DNA from: Curvibacter lanceolatus ATCC 14669 | GTDB taxonomy: Bacteria > Pseudomonadota > Gammaproteobacteria > Burkholderiales > Burkholderiaceae_C | Direction of reading: 5' to 3' | Assembly: GCF_000381265.1 (NCBI RefSeq) | Contig: NZ_KB906283.1 | Span: 1 to 63,039, forward strand | Length of the DNA: 63,039 nucleotides | Shown here: one piece after another, positions 43,574-52,765 of the stretch | How the letters are laid out: each line of letters starts with the position of its first letter | Numbering within the stretch: position 1 is the stretch's first letter | Position numbers and translations under genes: made by a program | The notes under the pieces: generated by a model | Seen by the model: the letters and a program-made list of their open reading frames with translations, nothing else | The model's database searches: none | Told to the model about the DNA's origin: nothing

Positions 43574-44497
43574 CTATTCGCAATTGAGCGCCTGGCCGTT
43601 TGACTGGCTCATGCGCTGGCGATGTTGCCTGAATTCACGCGGTGAGCGCATTTTCAGGCCCGAATGGGGATGCACCTCATTGAAGTGCTCGAACGCCGCT
43701 GGCAATTGGGCCAGAACCCGTGTGGCATCGCTGAGGTCCATTCTGCTCACGTAATCGCGCCGGAAGGTCTTCACGAAACTCTCAGCCATGCCGTTGCTTT
43801 GTGGGCTGCATACCGGCGTGTTGACAGGCTTCAAACCCAGGGAGCGAGCAATTCGACGGGTATCGTGGGAGATGTAGGCACCACCGTTGTCCGTTAAAAA
43901 CTCCAACGGGTGATCCTCGGGAATGGCCTCCACCGCGCCAAAGCGCTTCTCCACGGCTTCGATGAGCATTTCTCGAACTGGCTCCCCCAGCAGCCCCCTG
44001 CCTGACCAGGCGCGCCAGGCCATGATCTCTCGATCACAGCAATCCTTGGCAAAGGTCGCTGTCACGATCTCACCGGAGTCACACTTGATCTCAAAGCCAT
44101 CAGAGCACCAACGCTGATCGCTTTTCGGGACCGTCACCTTGCCCTTGTGCGGCCGATTCGACTGCTTCAGGCGGGGTGCTTTGGGCAGCAGCAAGTGAGC
44201 CTGCGCCATGACGCGGTAGGCACGCTTGGCGTTGACCACTGGACGCCCTTGAGCACGGCGATCCCTGTTGACGAGGGCACAAGCCCGGCGGTAGCCGTAG
44301 CTGCTCAGGTCGGCAATGTGCTGGCGAATCTCTCGGATCAAATCATCGTCAGCGGCGCACTTTCTCTGCGTGCGTCCATCAACCCAATGCTCAGGCCTAC
44401 GCCGGCGCTGGTTCACATGCGAGCGCGCCACCCGCAAGCTGTCACAGACCACCTTCACAGGTCGTCCTTGGGCAACAAGGGTGAGCGCGCAATCCAC
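43574..44497 (-). CDS. IS3-family OrfB (DDE integrase domain)
   Basis: Read in the -1 frame relative to OrfA. HTH_21 region ([21 protein letters not shown]) is followed by the DDE core: first Asp in [11 protein letters not shown], second in [10 protein letters not shown], and Glu in [16 protein letters not shown]. Complete to the stop near the left end, so the element could still be mobile if OrfAB is produced. Confidence 0.93.
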   Translation of the reverse strand: MDCALTLVAQGRPVKVVCDSLRVARSHVNQRRRRPEHWVDGRTQRKCAADDDLIREIRQHIADLSSYGYRRACALVNRDRRAQGRPVVNAKRAYRVMAQAHLLLPKAPRLKQSNRPHKGKVTVPKSDQRWCSDGFEIKCDSGEIVTATFAKDCCDREIMAWRAWSGRGLLGEPVREMLIEAVEKRFGAVEAIPEDHPLEFLTDNGGAYISHDTRRIARSLGLKPVNTPVCSPQSNGMAESFVKTFRRDYVSRMDLSDATRVLAQLPAAFEHFNEVHPHSGLKMRSPREFRQHRQRMSQSNGQALNCE

Positions 44498-44847
44498 TTT
44501 TTTGCGACCGAATACTCCACGGCTTCCTTGAGGATTTCATTCTCCAAGGTCTTCTTGCCCAGGATGCGTTGGAGCTTGGCGATCTCGGCGCGGGCCGCAG
44601 CCAGTTCAGATGCTGGAACCACTGACTCACCCGCAGACACAGCGACCAGAGCCCCTTCACGCTCGAGCTTGCGCCATTGAAACAACAAACTGGCGGCGAC
44701 ACCTTCTTGTCGAGCCACAAGCGACACCGACATCCCTGGTTCATAAGTGCGCTTGACCAGGGCGGCTTTCTCCGCAGGGGACCAGCGCCTGCGGCGCTGG
44801 TCTTTGAGGATGACCTCCACTGACTCCGTATGCCTATTCGTATTCAC
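44455..44847 (-). CDS. IS3-family OrfA (HTH, leucine-zipper)
   Basis: 130 residues from a GTG at 44847 with an AGGAG site. It contains the HTH_Tnp_1 block [20 protein letters not shown] and [21 protein letters not shown], and a leucine-zipper-like region [20 protein letters not shown]. It binds the IS ends, and alone it usually represses transposition. It is joined to OrfB by programmed frameshifting. Confidence 0.92.
   Translation of the reverse strand: MNTNRHTESVEVILKDQRRRRWSPAEKAALVKRTYEPGMSVSLVARQEGVAASLLFQWRKLEREGALVAVSAGESVVPASELAAARAEIAKLQRILGKKTLENEILKEAVEYSVAKKWIARSPLLPKDDL
44497..44503 (-). promoter_or_regulatory. Programmed -1 frameshift heptamer A_AAA_AAG
   Basis: On the minus strand the heptamer AAAAAAG lies exactly in the OrfA zero frame (A AAA AAG). 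OrfB continues in the -1 frame from this point. This is the classic IS3-family slippery site for making the OrfAB transposase. Confidence 0.85.
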
Positions 44848-45454
44848 AGTCCTACTCCTATCTTCAAAGATAAGCGATGGACCGTGTCCTGTCATTCAAG
44901 GGGCCGTTTCATATCGATTGGCGAGCACACATCTACTGGTACTCCACAGCCAGTTCGGGACTGAGCCACAGCAAGTTCTGAAGTACGCCCTATCCATCTT
45001 CATCAAGGGAGCACCTGAGCGTGGCCTGCATCAGAGGGCATCTGACCGAATCGTTGTGGTTTTCGACCGCGATGAGCATCAGACCTACCATGCGGCGCTG
45101 GCCCAGGCTGCCGCGCAGAACGGAAAGCTCAAAAACGACGAAGGCGCTGCTGTACAACTGGATGTGGTTGTCTCGGTGCCCTGTTTTGAACTCTGGTTGC
45201 TATTGCACTTCGAAGACGTGCATGCGCCGCTACATCGACATGAAGCGCTGGAACGGTTGAAGGCCTACCTACCTGACTATGAAAAAGGCGGCGGCGGTCA
45301 CTGGGGGAAAACGCAGGCTCACTTGAGCCACGCCATAGAACGAGCCCATCATCTTGCTGCGCAGAACAATCCCAACGATGGCATCCAACCTTACACAGCG
45401 ATGCACGAGCTTGTCTCGCGTCTCATTCATTTAAAAGACTGACCGACCTCCCGA

Positions 45455-46108
45455 ATGAGATCTCTGAATCGCCCCGGGGCGCTTCAACGTCGTATCTCAG
45501 ACGAACTCATCTCTCAACTCGCACCACTCATCTCGATGATCGGAGTCAGTCTCGACTCAGACCACAATGCAACGAACCTCGCAATTGGTCGAGTCGACGC
45601 TCGTGGAGCATTGTTGAACAATAAGGAACTGGCTGGATTAATGGCTAAGGCAAAGACACTCAACCCAGGACTGGTCATAAAGTTGAACACTGTCGTCAGC
45701 GCCCTGAATGCTGATGCCGACATGGGCAATGCAATCGCCACATTCAGGCCAGATCGGTGGAAAGTTTTCCACATGTTGCCAGTGACCACTGATGATCTCG
45801 CCGTTTCTTATGAAAGGTTTGAGGCGTTCGTCGCCCGGCATATGCGCTACGGAGGTGTCATGTGCGTCGAGGACAACGATGCAATGAACGAGTCTTATCT
45901 CATGCTCGACCCACTGGGACGTTTCTTTCAGAACACCAGAGATTGCCGAGGCTACGAGTACAGTCGCTCGGTGGACGTTGTTGGTGCGCGGCAGGCGTTC
46001 ACCGATTGGCGTTTTGCAGCAGCCTCTTTCGCCTCACGATACCGTCAACCGCCCCTTGAAGTTGTGCCAGGAACGATACAACCCGTACAAGCGGGGAGCA
46101 TTCCATAG
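45455..46108 (+). pseudogene. Prokaryotic viperin (pVip)-like radical SAM gene, N-terminus missing
   Basis: 217 residues align, as I recall viperins, with the C-terminal two thirds: SMIGVSLDSDHNATNLAIGR, LVIKLNTVVSALNADADM, FRPDRWKVFHML, FEAFVARH and MNESYLMLDPLGRFF, against human text such as NPVRWKVFQCL and MKDSYLILDEYMRF. The N-terminal part with the CxxxCxxC motif that binds the [4Fe-4S]/SAM centre is absent. The frame begins only 13 bases after the rloB stop. Viperins make chain-terminating ddh-nucleotides against viruses; without the cluster motif this one cannot. It is therefore called a broken gene, although the remaining frame is open and starts with ATG. Confidence 0.82.
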
Positions 46109-46310
46109 TTGCCACGCCCTGCCTGCAGTCAGACGGCTCCGAGTTACTCGCGCCCGAATTCTTGGACATTCTGATGCTGTGGGGTGAGGCAGTTCGCGGG
46201 AAATCTATGCGGCCAACTTTGCTTGGGCCGCGGTACGCCAAAAATATCATCAAATCTCGGCGCTGCCGACATGAGTGTGCTCGATACTAAGACAGCCCTA
46301 AGGAAAACCG

Positions 46311-47858
46311 GTGAAGATTGCTCTATTTGTCGATTTCGACAACGTTTATTCAGGGCTGCGACGCATAAGCGCCGAAGCCGCCGAACGTTTCTCTCGTCAG
46401 CCCTTGCTTTGGCTGCACTGGCTAACGCAAGGAGTCGAAGGTAGTGATGCGGATGAAAGCACCGTCCTAAGCCGGCGCGCGTTGGTGCGGCGTTGTTACC
46501 TCAACCCTGTGATGTATCAGAAGTATCGTCGGCCATTTCATGAGGCGGGATTTGAAATTGTGGATTGCCCCCCCATGACCGCCACCGGGAAAACGTCCAC
46601 AGACATTCACTTAGTGCTGGACGTGATGGATGCTCTGGCGGATCGCACACACTTTGATGAGTTCGTCGTCTTCTCAGCAGATGCCGATTTCTCCCCAGTT
46701 TTGCGCCGCCTCAGACGACATGACAGACGCACAGTCGTATTTGCGGCGGGAGCAATGTCTGAGTCCTATAAGGCCTCTGCAGATCGAGTAATTGATATTC
46801 CAACGTTTCTTCAGGAGGCGCTCCAGCTCTCCTCCATGGAGGATTCGGAGCCTCCCTTGAAAGAAGAAATTTCGCAAGTTTCGAGGCACTTCGATGCTTT
46901 TCGCAATAGGGTGGCGGACCGTATCCGCGACTTGGTTACACAGGCTGAGGCACCGGTCCCGCTGAAAACTCTGGTGCAACAGCTACGTCAAGAGTTCGCG
47001 CAACTAAGTGACGGGCGTTGGGATGGTGCGGCCACCTTTGACAATCTCATGCGGGAGCTGAATATCAATGGCGTCGTCTTTGACTTTGAAAATGAGGTTG
47101 CCCGTGATTTTCGGCGAATGAGCCGAACAGGTTTGGTACCTGACGGTAGGACTCCAAGGCAACAAGTCTCAATTGAGCACGAGGAGGCCTGGAAACACGA
47201 CCGCCCCTTAGAGCAAATTCCCCAGGAGTCTCTCGAGCAAGCGGCGACAACGGTTATCCGAAACGCCGTTGCGAGCTCTAGGGACCCTCTGCAACTATCT
47301 GCGCTCGGCATCATTCTTCGACAGAGGCTGCCACAACTTAAAGGTGGTTGGGGCAGTGCGCCGAATCTAGCTGCGTTCTTACGCCAGTTGAATATAGAAC
47401 CTATTCGGCGTGCTGTATTGGAGGATGGAACGACTAACGTCCTTTATGATCCTGGACGACACGACGAGCCCACAGGTGCTGTTGGTGATCGCCTAGTTGC
47501 AAGCATGCTAAGTGCCGCTGAGTTGCCCACCATAAAAGGTGCGGACCTAAACCGTATCTTGAGTACCGCTCGACCATACATGGGCGGTACCGATCATTTT
47601 GAAATTGCCGAGGTTAGTCGCAACATTGCGGCAAAGATGTCTACGGAAGGTCGTTCAATCTCGCCCCGTCGCATAACGACCGTGTTGCAGCCGCTCATTT
47701 TTGGAGGACTAGACACGACAAAGCCTTATCTGGATATCAACGAACTCCTCGTAGACGCCATGGGCGTCATCATCTCCGCTTGGGCTCGAGAAATGCAAAC
47801 CCAACCTGACGATGAGGCACGAAATCGTCTCATTGCGTGGTTGAGAGGTTCCTCTTAA
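46311..47858 (+). CDS. NYN-domain (PIN-like) protein with OST-HTH/LOTUS-type repeats
   Basis: 515 residues; GTG start at 46311 after an AAGGAAAA site. Residues 1-165 form a NYN/PIN-like nuclease domain with acidic residues Asp8 and Asp10 (LFVDFDNV), Asp98 and Asp104 (STDIHLVLDVMD), and Asp124 and Asp126 (FSADADFSPVLRRL). Behind it are two or three similar helical units with the OST-HTH/LOTUS look: about 200-250 (PLKTLVQQLRQEFAQL...FDNLMRELNI), about 318-375 (QLSALGIILRQRLPQLKGGWG...LAAFLRQLNI), and possibly 395-470. LOTUS domains bind RNA. So this is a likely RNA-directed nuclease. Its place between a broken viperin and an unknown large gene suggests a defence function, which is inference. 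Confidence 0.8.
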   Translation: MKIALFVDFDNVYSGLRRISAEAAERFSRQPLLWLHWLTQGVEGSDADESTVLSRRALVRRCYLNPVMYQKYRRPFHEAGFEIVDCPPMTATGKTSTDIHLVLDVMDALADRTHFDEFVVFSADADFSPVLRRLRRHDRRTVVFAAGAMSESYKASADRVIDIPTFLQEALQLSSMEDSEPPLKEEISQVSRHFDAFRNRVADRIRDLVTQAEAPVPLKTLVQQLRQEFAQLSDGRWDGAATFDNLMRELNINGVVFDFENEVARDFRRMSRTGLVPDGRTPRQQVSIEHEEAWKHDRPLEQIPQESLEQAATTVIRNAVASSRDPLQLSALGIILRQRLPQLKGGWGSAPNLAAFLRQLNIEPIRRAVLEDGTTNVLYDPGRHDEPTGAVGDRLVASMLSAAELPTIKGADLNRILSTARPYMGGTDHFEIAEVSRNIAAKMSTEGRSISPRRITTVLQPLIFGGLDTTKPYLDINELLVDAMGVIISAWAREMQTQPDDEARNRLIAWLRGSS

Positions 47859-47889
47859 CTGTCCTCGACTATGGCCGTGACGTCGGGCA

Positions 47890-48651
47890 TCAGGAACCAG
47901 CAGGCCCATTAATTGCGGGCCACACAGTCGTACCAAGCTGCCAAAGGTCGGCTCCGAACTTCACGACCTTAGAACCTGCATCAGCAACCCTACCAGCATT
48001 TGTGACCAACTCAAGTGCCTTCTTGAATACCTCTTGGGCGTTACCGGGCTTATCCACCTCGCACTCAGCAACGAGTTCTTCAGAGGCATTCCTGACTTCG
48101 CCGACGCTTTTATTCACTGCCTCAACGATCGGCTGCATACCTTTGACACGATATAGAAGAAGAGCAGCTTTAAGGTCAGCAACTTGTCGCTCTAGCATCT
48201 CACGCAATGCATAGGGAAGTGCGGCATCTGCCAATCGCTGTTCCTGTGCTTCAACATCGGCCCGCAAGCGACTCATGACGTCCGGATCGACGTCTGGCTC
48301 ATCAAATTGCGTGAGAGACCAAGCAGCCCACTTCAGCACAATTTCGACCGATTTAGATCGAACTTGTTCTCGATACGTACTCCAGTGCTGGTTCAGGTTG
48401 GCTGGTGATAGCCACTCTCGAAGGACAGAAACGCAGTCATAGTAAAGAGCTTCAGGGACACCAAGATGTCGAAGACGAAACTCCATTGAACGTACTTCAC
48501 TGACCGCGGCCATAGCTGCAATTGATGGCACTTCATTGGAGCCGGTAGGCTCCAGATTCAGATAGCTCCACCAAGATCCGCTCATCGCCTGCTGCTGATG
48601 CTGTGGCGGCGTATGTTGAACGATCGCCAAGAGTCTAGACGCTGGATTCAT
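47890..48651 (-). CDS. Unknown helical protein, 253 residues, partner of the 1229-residue protein
   Basis: ATG at 48651 with a GGAAG site, 12 bases after the stop of the 1229-residue gene, so one operon. The product is soluble and mostly helical, with a Gln/His-rich start (HTPPQHQQQAM). A central region is EVRSMEFRLRHLGVPEALYYD and YREQVRSKSVEIVLKWAAWSL. An acidic coiled-coil-like section (about 115-200) follows with DVEAQEQRLADAALPYALREMLERQVADLKAALLLYR. No motif is recognised. It is convergent with the NYN-LOTUS gene, only 31 bases apart. Confidence 0.75.
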   Translation of the reverse strand: MNPASRLLAIVQHTPPQHQQQAMSGSWWSYLNLEPTGSNEVPSIAAMAAVSEVRSMEFRLRHLGVPEALYYDCVSVLREWLSPANLNQHWSTYREQVRSKSVEIVLKWAAWSLTQFDEPDVDPDVMSRLRADVEAQEQRLADAALPYALREMLERQVADLKAALLLYRVKGMQPIVEAVNKSVGEVRNASEELVAECEVDKPGNAQEVFKKALELVTNAGRVADAGSKVVKFGADLWQLGTTVWPAINGPAGS

Positions 48652-48662
48652 TCATCAACTTC

Positions 48663-51600
48663 CTAGTTCGATTTTGCAACAGTATTGAGATCAATTGTCG
48701 GACCATTTGGTATGGCATTTGGCAGAAGGCCATTCCTCTTCCTTGGTGCCTTACGCACCTTTGTAGCAGCAGCGGCCTTCGCCGCGCGTCGCTGCCGCTG
48801 CTGTCCGAGATTGAGCACAAGAAAGACGACCTTAACCTCACCAAAGTCTGCGGCGTACCGTGCGACGAAGCCTGGTGGCCGGGAGTCCTCATGAGGGATC
48901 GGTTCGTGCCCACGATAGGTAAACCCTGGAGGGCTGACTGTCTTAGCAGATACCTCAAGGAACTGCATTAGCGACTGCTTGTCTTCGAGGTAAGCGTAGG
49001 TGAGATGAAAAAAGATCCTCGGACTGCCATACCCAAGCAGCTTCTGGAAATGACTCTCTAGTTCAGCCTTCATCGCATCTTGCGTGAGCGGTCTGCTGCA
49101 GATTACTGCTTCAATTAGGGCAAGCACAGAGCTTCCCCATGAAACGAGCAAATCTCGTTCGCCGGCATTGCCTTTGCCGCTGAATCCACCTTTCGACTGA
49201 TCGCTAACTGACCAGCCTAAAAAATGAACACGGGCCGCCAACAATTGCTGCACAAAGGCAGTCAGATCGTCTTCGACAGAGTCAATCTGGACACCCTTCA
49301 TCATCGGAACGAGGGAGACGACAGCATCAGCGGCAGCGCGGACATAGTCGATCAGCAAGGCTTCGAACGGGTCAGTCCCTTGTTGAATTACTCTAGCTTG
49401 CTCCGTAGGATTCATTAGTCGAAAACGAGAAATCGCAGCGGTGACATTTTTGACCAAATCCTCATGCAGAGAGATGCCGGGCACCGAGAGGAATTGAGCC
49501 CCGCTTGCAATGTGACTCCGCGCAGCCGTAAGCAAGTCAGTTCTTCCGATAGTGTGTTCTGCGACGTCCAGCGCCGCAGTGGCCTCCGACTGCCGCCCCA
49601 ATCTGGCAAGAGCTATTGCGCGATAAGCAGCCGCAGTGTCCTGCAAGCGAACAAACGTCACGGCTGATAGGATGGCAAGGGCCTGGCTCGGCTCCGCCAA
49701 GGCAAGCATCAGTAGCGCGCGATTACATTCCAAAGCTTCATCGAAGGAAGCTGCGGGAAGTAGCGAAGTCATCCGCTCAACTTCTGCAATCGCCTTCTGC
49801 CCCCTACGGATGTTCTCTCCATTCAACATTCCAAAACTATCTGCGTGAAGCAGGTCGCCAATTTCGGCAGCCAACCAGTTTGTGGCAAAGCCGAGAGATG
49901 GTCGCTCATCGAAGAGATTCGCAAACAGTGCTTTGGCCGACGCAGGATTTGGCTTCGGCCCCTTAATCAGCGCGAGTGCACGAAACTGCCGCAAAGTCTC
50001 GTTTGCGACGTCCCGGTCATGCGATGAAGAAAAGTTCGGTATCACCATAGCCATAATCGCTGCCCAATCCTCTCGAAGGAAAAGGAGGCGAACTTGGTTC
50101 CGGAACCGGACGACTTCGCGCCCGGGGATTGGGCCCATAGTCTTGAGATCGATTTCAGCCGCCATGTAGCGTGCTGCAGCATCTCCGGCGCCAGCAGTGA
50201 GCAGCTCATCAATTCGAGCCTGCATTTCCGGAAGGGAATGAATTGCTCCCGCGTCAATCGGCGCAATTGCCGCGATGCGACCTTCGATGTCAGGACGAAG
50301 ACGGGGTGGGCTTCTGGACAGCAACTGCGCCAGGATGAGCGGCTCATCTGTCTCGAGGATCACTGCCAACAAAGCTTCTTGTCGATCACGGCTAAGTAAC
50401 GCCAGGGTAGCCGCAAGATCAGCAGCCAGTGGCCGATCGGAGTTTGGCGTTACGACATGATTCTCGAAGTGTGGAGCAAACGCGGCGACTCGCCCCTTCT
50501 CCTGGTGGTGTAGCGCGCCCGTACGAACAGCAGTGGTCAGGGCTTCAAACAGATCTGCAGGCACATCGCCAGCTCCACCGATGATGGCGCGACAGAGAAT
50601 CCGGATATGCGCTCTTAACGAACGCCCAATCGAATGTTGAATTATGAGCTCATTGTCTTGATTGGTCTCCGCAGTCAGTCGAGCGCGAACATCCTGGGGG
50701 TAAAGGAACTTCGTGCGCAGTTCTGGTGTTCGCTCAGAGATTCGGGCCAGCGTGACTGCACCAGACGCCCCTATCCGGTGAGTCGACAGCGTGTAATCGC
50801 CCGTGGCGATTGAATTCGCGTAGGCAATCACTATAGCGTGCGCATCTACTTCATCCTCAATGCCACCAAGATAGGAAAGATCGAGCACAGCGGCAAACTC
50901 AGACGCCCCCACCCCTGAATGTAAGCCTGGCCCGTCGAGCGATTGCACCATAGCCAACACAATGGGATTGGCGCACCTTGCAATCTCACTGCGAAGCGTC
51001 GCAATTAGCAAGTCGGAACTACCAACGTCATCAATAAAGCCTGGCCCGGCTCGACCATGTAGCCAACTAAGCAATGCCGCCGCCTCACCAGCATGCGCTT
51101 GTCCCTTGCGCATATGTTCTCCGAGTATCGAGACCGCATCAGCAAAGGCTTCCGCCTGGCCATCTATGTGGTCACGCTCCACGAGCAGACGATCCCAAGC
51201 GCCGGTTGGCGACCTCCACTGAGCGATCAAGAGGCAAGCAAGACCTGAACTTGGAGGATAAAGGACAAGGTCTGCGAGTAGCCTTGGGCAAGCTTGGACC
51301 CGAAACAACAAATAAATGAAGAGCTCGGCACGATCAATTGCCAGATCGACTATCTGAGCCGCGGCGGCATGAGGTGCAGGCGAATATTCTTCAGCTTCAA
51401 CATCGGCAAGGAGTAGCCTAGCCAATCCGAATAGATCCCGGCAGATGGCCATTGAATCGTATGCATGAGCTTCAATTACTCTAGACTGCAACCAAAGAGC
51501 TCTGTCTACCAGGGTATCGGGAGGTTGTGGAAATCGAGACTCGGCGTTGGCTGGAGTCACGCTCTGCGCTAGCGCCGTCTTCCTAACGTAGAGATCGCGC

Positions 51601-52352
51601 GTTTCGGCCCATCCGCCCAAACTTTGCTCAGTCGTGAGCACTCGAAATGCAGCCTCTCGAAATGTCTTGGCGTCCGGCCCGCCCCAAGCCGCCCTTGGAA
51701 CGATTGACGGGGAATCCAAGAAGCGCCACAAGTCCATCCATCGACGAAGAGCGCTATCCGCAGTTGTCTCTTGTGCCAAGGTCCTTTCCCAAAGCCTTGC
51801 GGCAACCCATTCAGGCGTTCGCGCCAAGATCTCGTGTGAATTGTTGGCTGCAACCTCAATCGCCTCGACCAACTTGCGCAACTCAGGGACCTCGCGAACG
51901 CCACCGCCTGTATCGTAGCGCCACTCGTCAAGAGCCGACAGGAGTAGCTTGAGGGCATCCATTACACCTGCCGGAGCCTGCCGTATAGCCACGCGGAGAT
52001 CAAGTTCAATTTCAACACGACCCCAAATACGACGTAACCAGCCAAGATCGGCTACCGCTTGGAGGTCTGCCGGTTCATTTGCGCTCGGTTGTGCATCGAC
52101 ATAAGCGGCCTCTGCCAGAGACCAATCTGCATTTGAAGAAATCCTCAAATCAGCCAGTAACCGGAGCACCAAATCGTCCGATGTCACTTCTCGGTCTGGA
52201 TCGATAAACCGAGACCACGGGACAACACGCAGCTTACTCGCAAAGCGATCTCGCAAAATCCGCCGGGTCTCGGTTGGGACGTGCTCAAAACTAGAGAATC
52301 GATTCATTGATGATGAGTTCGCGAGTAATTTTTTCCAGGCTGTCAAATTCAC
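48663..52352 (-). CDS. Large unknown protein (1229 residues) with a conserved C-terminal nuclease-like domain
   Basis: The frame begins at a GTG at 52352; an ATG at 52307 is 15 codons inside, so the start is unsure. Most of the protein (about 50-1000) is helical, with TPR/HEAT-like stretches, e.g. SFDEALECNRALLMLALAEPSQALAIL and AAYRAIALARLGRQSEATAALDV near 890-950. The C-terminal part (about 1020-1180) contains FLGWSVSDQSKGGFSGKGNAGERDLLV and LALIEAV. I know this D-Q-S...G-E-x-D-L...I-E-A pattern from unannotated proteins of defence islands; it has the spacing of a PD-(D/E)XK-like core with Ala in place of Lys. The last 50 residues are basic. No Walker motif is visible. Function unknown; a sensor-plus-effector architecture is possible. 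Confidence 0.7.
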   Translation of the reverse strand: MNLTAWKKLLANSSSMNRFSSFEHVPTETRRILRDRFASKLRVVPWSRFIDPDREVTSDDLVLRLLADLRISSNADWSLAEAAYVDAQPSANEPADLQAVADLGWLRRIWGRVEIELDLRVAIRQAPAGVMDALKLLLSALDEWRYDTGGGVREVPELRKLVEAIEVAANNSHEILARTPEWVAARLWERTLAQETTADSALRRWMDLWRFLDSPSIVPRAAWGGPDAKTFREAAFRVLTTEQSLGGWAETRDLYVRKTALAQSVTPANAESRFPQPPDTLVDRALWLQSRVIEAHAYDSMAICRDLFGLARLLLADVEAEEYSPAPHAAAAQIVDLAIDRAELFIYLLFRVQACPRLLADLVLYPPSSGLACLLIAQWRSPTGAWDRLLVERDHIDGQAEAFADAVSILGEHMRKGQAHAGEAAALLSWLHGRAGPGFIDDVGSSDLLIATLRSEIARCANPIVLAMVQSLDGPGLHSGVGASEFAAVLDLSYLGGIEDEVDAHAIVIAYANSIATGDYTLSTHRIGASGAVTLARISERTPELRTKFLYPQDVRARLTAETNQDNELIIQHSIGRSLRAHIRILCRAIIGGAGDVPADLFEALTTAVRTGALHHQEKGRVAAFAPHFENHVVTPNSDRPLAADLAATLALLSRDRQEALLAVILETDEPLILAQLLSRSPPRLRPDIEGRIAAIAPIDAGAIHSLPEMQARIDELLTAGAGDAAARYMAAEIDLKTMGPIPGREVVRFRNQVRLLFLREDWAAIMAMVIPNFSSSHDRDVANETLRQFRALALIKGPKPNPASAKALFANLFDERPSLGFATNWLAAEIGDLLHADSFGMLNGENIRRGQKAIAEVERMTSLLPAASFDEALECNRALLMLALAEPSQALAILSAVTFVRLQDTAAAYRAIALARLGRQSEATAALDVAEHTIGRTDLLTAARSHIASGAQFLSVPGISLHEDLVKNVTAAISRFRLMNPTEQARVIQQGTDPFEALLIDYVRAAADAVVSLVPMMKGVQIDSVEDDLTAFVQQLLAARVHFLGWSVSDQSKGGFSGKGNAGERDLLVSWGSSVLALIEAVICSRPLTQDAMKAELESHFQKLLGYGSPRIFFHLTYAYLEDKQSLMQFLEVSAKTVSPPGFTYRGHEPIPHEDSRPPGFVARYAADFGEVKVVFLVLNLGQQRQRRAAKAAAATKVRKAPRKRNGLLPNAIPNGPTIDLNTVAKSN

Positions 52353-52630
52353 CAGCTACCATCATATTGTTCTTGATGAGCGATACCCTGAGCTACTTCT
52401 TGCCAGGCACAAGATCGCCGACGCAACTTGGTGCCCACTGCATTCGATGCCCGCTTTTGATGGATTCGTGCAACTTATGCATCCGTACGTGGATGGTTCA
52501 TATCAGTCAGAAGCAGCCATCAAAGCCGGACGGAGACTTGACTCCAAACATTTTCAGTCACATATGACGACTGTGAACCAAGACAAAAGGTCTTGATTCC
52601 GACGGCCTCCTGACCACCCACGTCCCTATG

Positions 52631-52661
52631 AAGCCCGGCTCACCCACAGGTGACCGGGCTT
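52631..52661 (+). terminator. Hairpin terminator upstream of the plasmid-like module
   Basis: Arms AAGCCCGG and CCGGGCTT extended by TCACC/GGTGA around a short loop, with TTAT after. It is in the 413-base non-coding stretch 52353-52765, which otherwise shows no gene. Confidence 0.6.
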
Positions 52662-52713
52662 TATGCCGTCTAGGCATTGCTGCAACCCACCCAATTCATT
52701 CCTTCATTCAACC

Positions 52714-52750
52714 CGGGCCCCGCGTGCTTCCCGCACCGGGGCCTTTTCCT
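52714..52750 (+). terminator. Hairpin with T-run just before radC
   Basis: Arms GGCCCCG / CGGGGCC followed by TTTTCCTTTT, about 15-20 bases before the radC start. A terminator or attenuator. Confidence 0.6.
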
Positions 52751-52765
52751 TTTGGAGATCCCACC

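Larger units (their letters stand above)
43560..44894 (-). mobile_element. IS3-family insertion sequence (IS2-like group), 1335 bases
   Basis: Ends are imperfect terminal inverted repeats: the left end begins TGACCGGACACGGTCTAT and the right end, on the complementary strand, TGACAGGACACGGTCCAT. Inside are overlapping orfA and orfB on the minus strand with a -1 slippery heptamer. No 5-base target duplication is visible: the left flank ends CCGTA, while the right flank starts TTCAA. So either the target site has been altered or the insertion removed bases. It lies within rloB. Confidence 0.85.
43403..45442 (+). pseudogene. rloB: RloB/AbiLii-like gene split by an IS3-family insertion
   Basis: The N-terminal part (43403-43559) encodes the RloB hallmark ERLLIVCEGEKTEPQYLREI. 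The C-terminal part resumes right of the IS at 44895 and runs to 45442, with GTEPQQVLKYAL, VVVFDRDEHQTYHAAL and VSVPCFELWLLLHFED, all RloB features (a Toprim-like core). Both halves are in the same frame, the IS length being a multiple of three, but the IS brings stop codons. Together they give a normal length of about 230 residues, with around ten residues of uncertain origin at the joint. RloB needs RloA; the pair is disrupted here. Confidence 0.85.

Noticed and set aside
52307-52567. Plus-strand frame opposite the start of the 1229-residue gene
   Set aside because: Overlaps a supported gene start, has no motif and no ribosome site.
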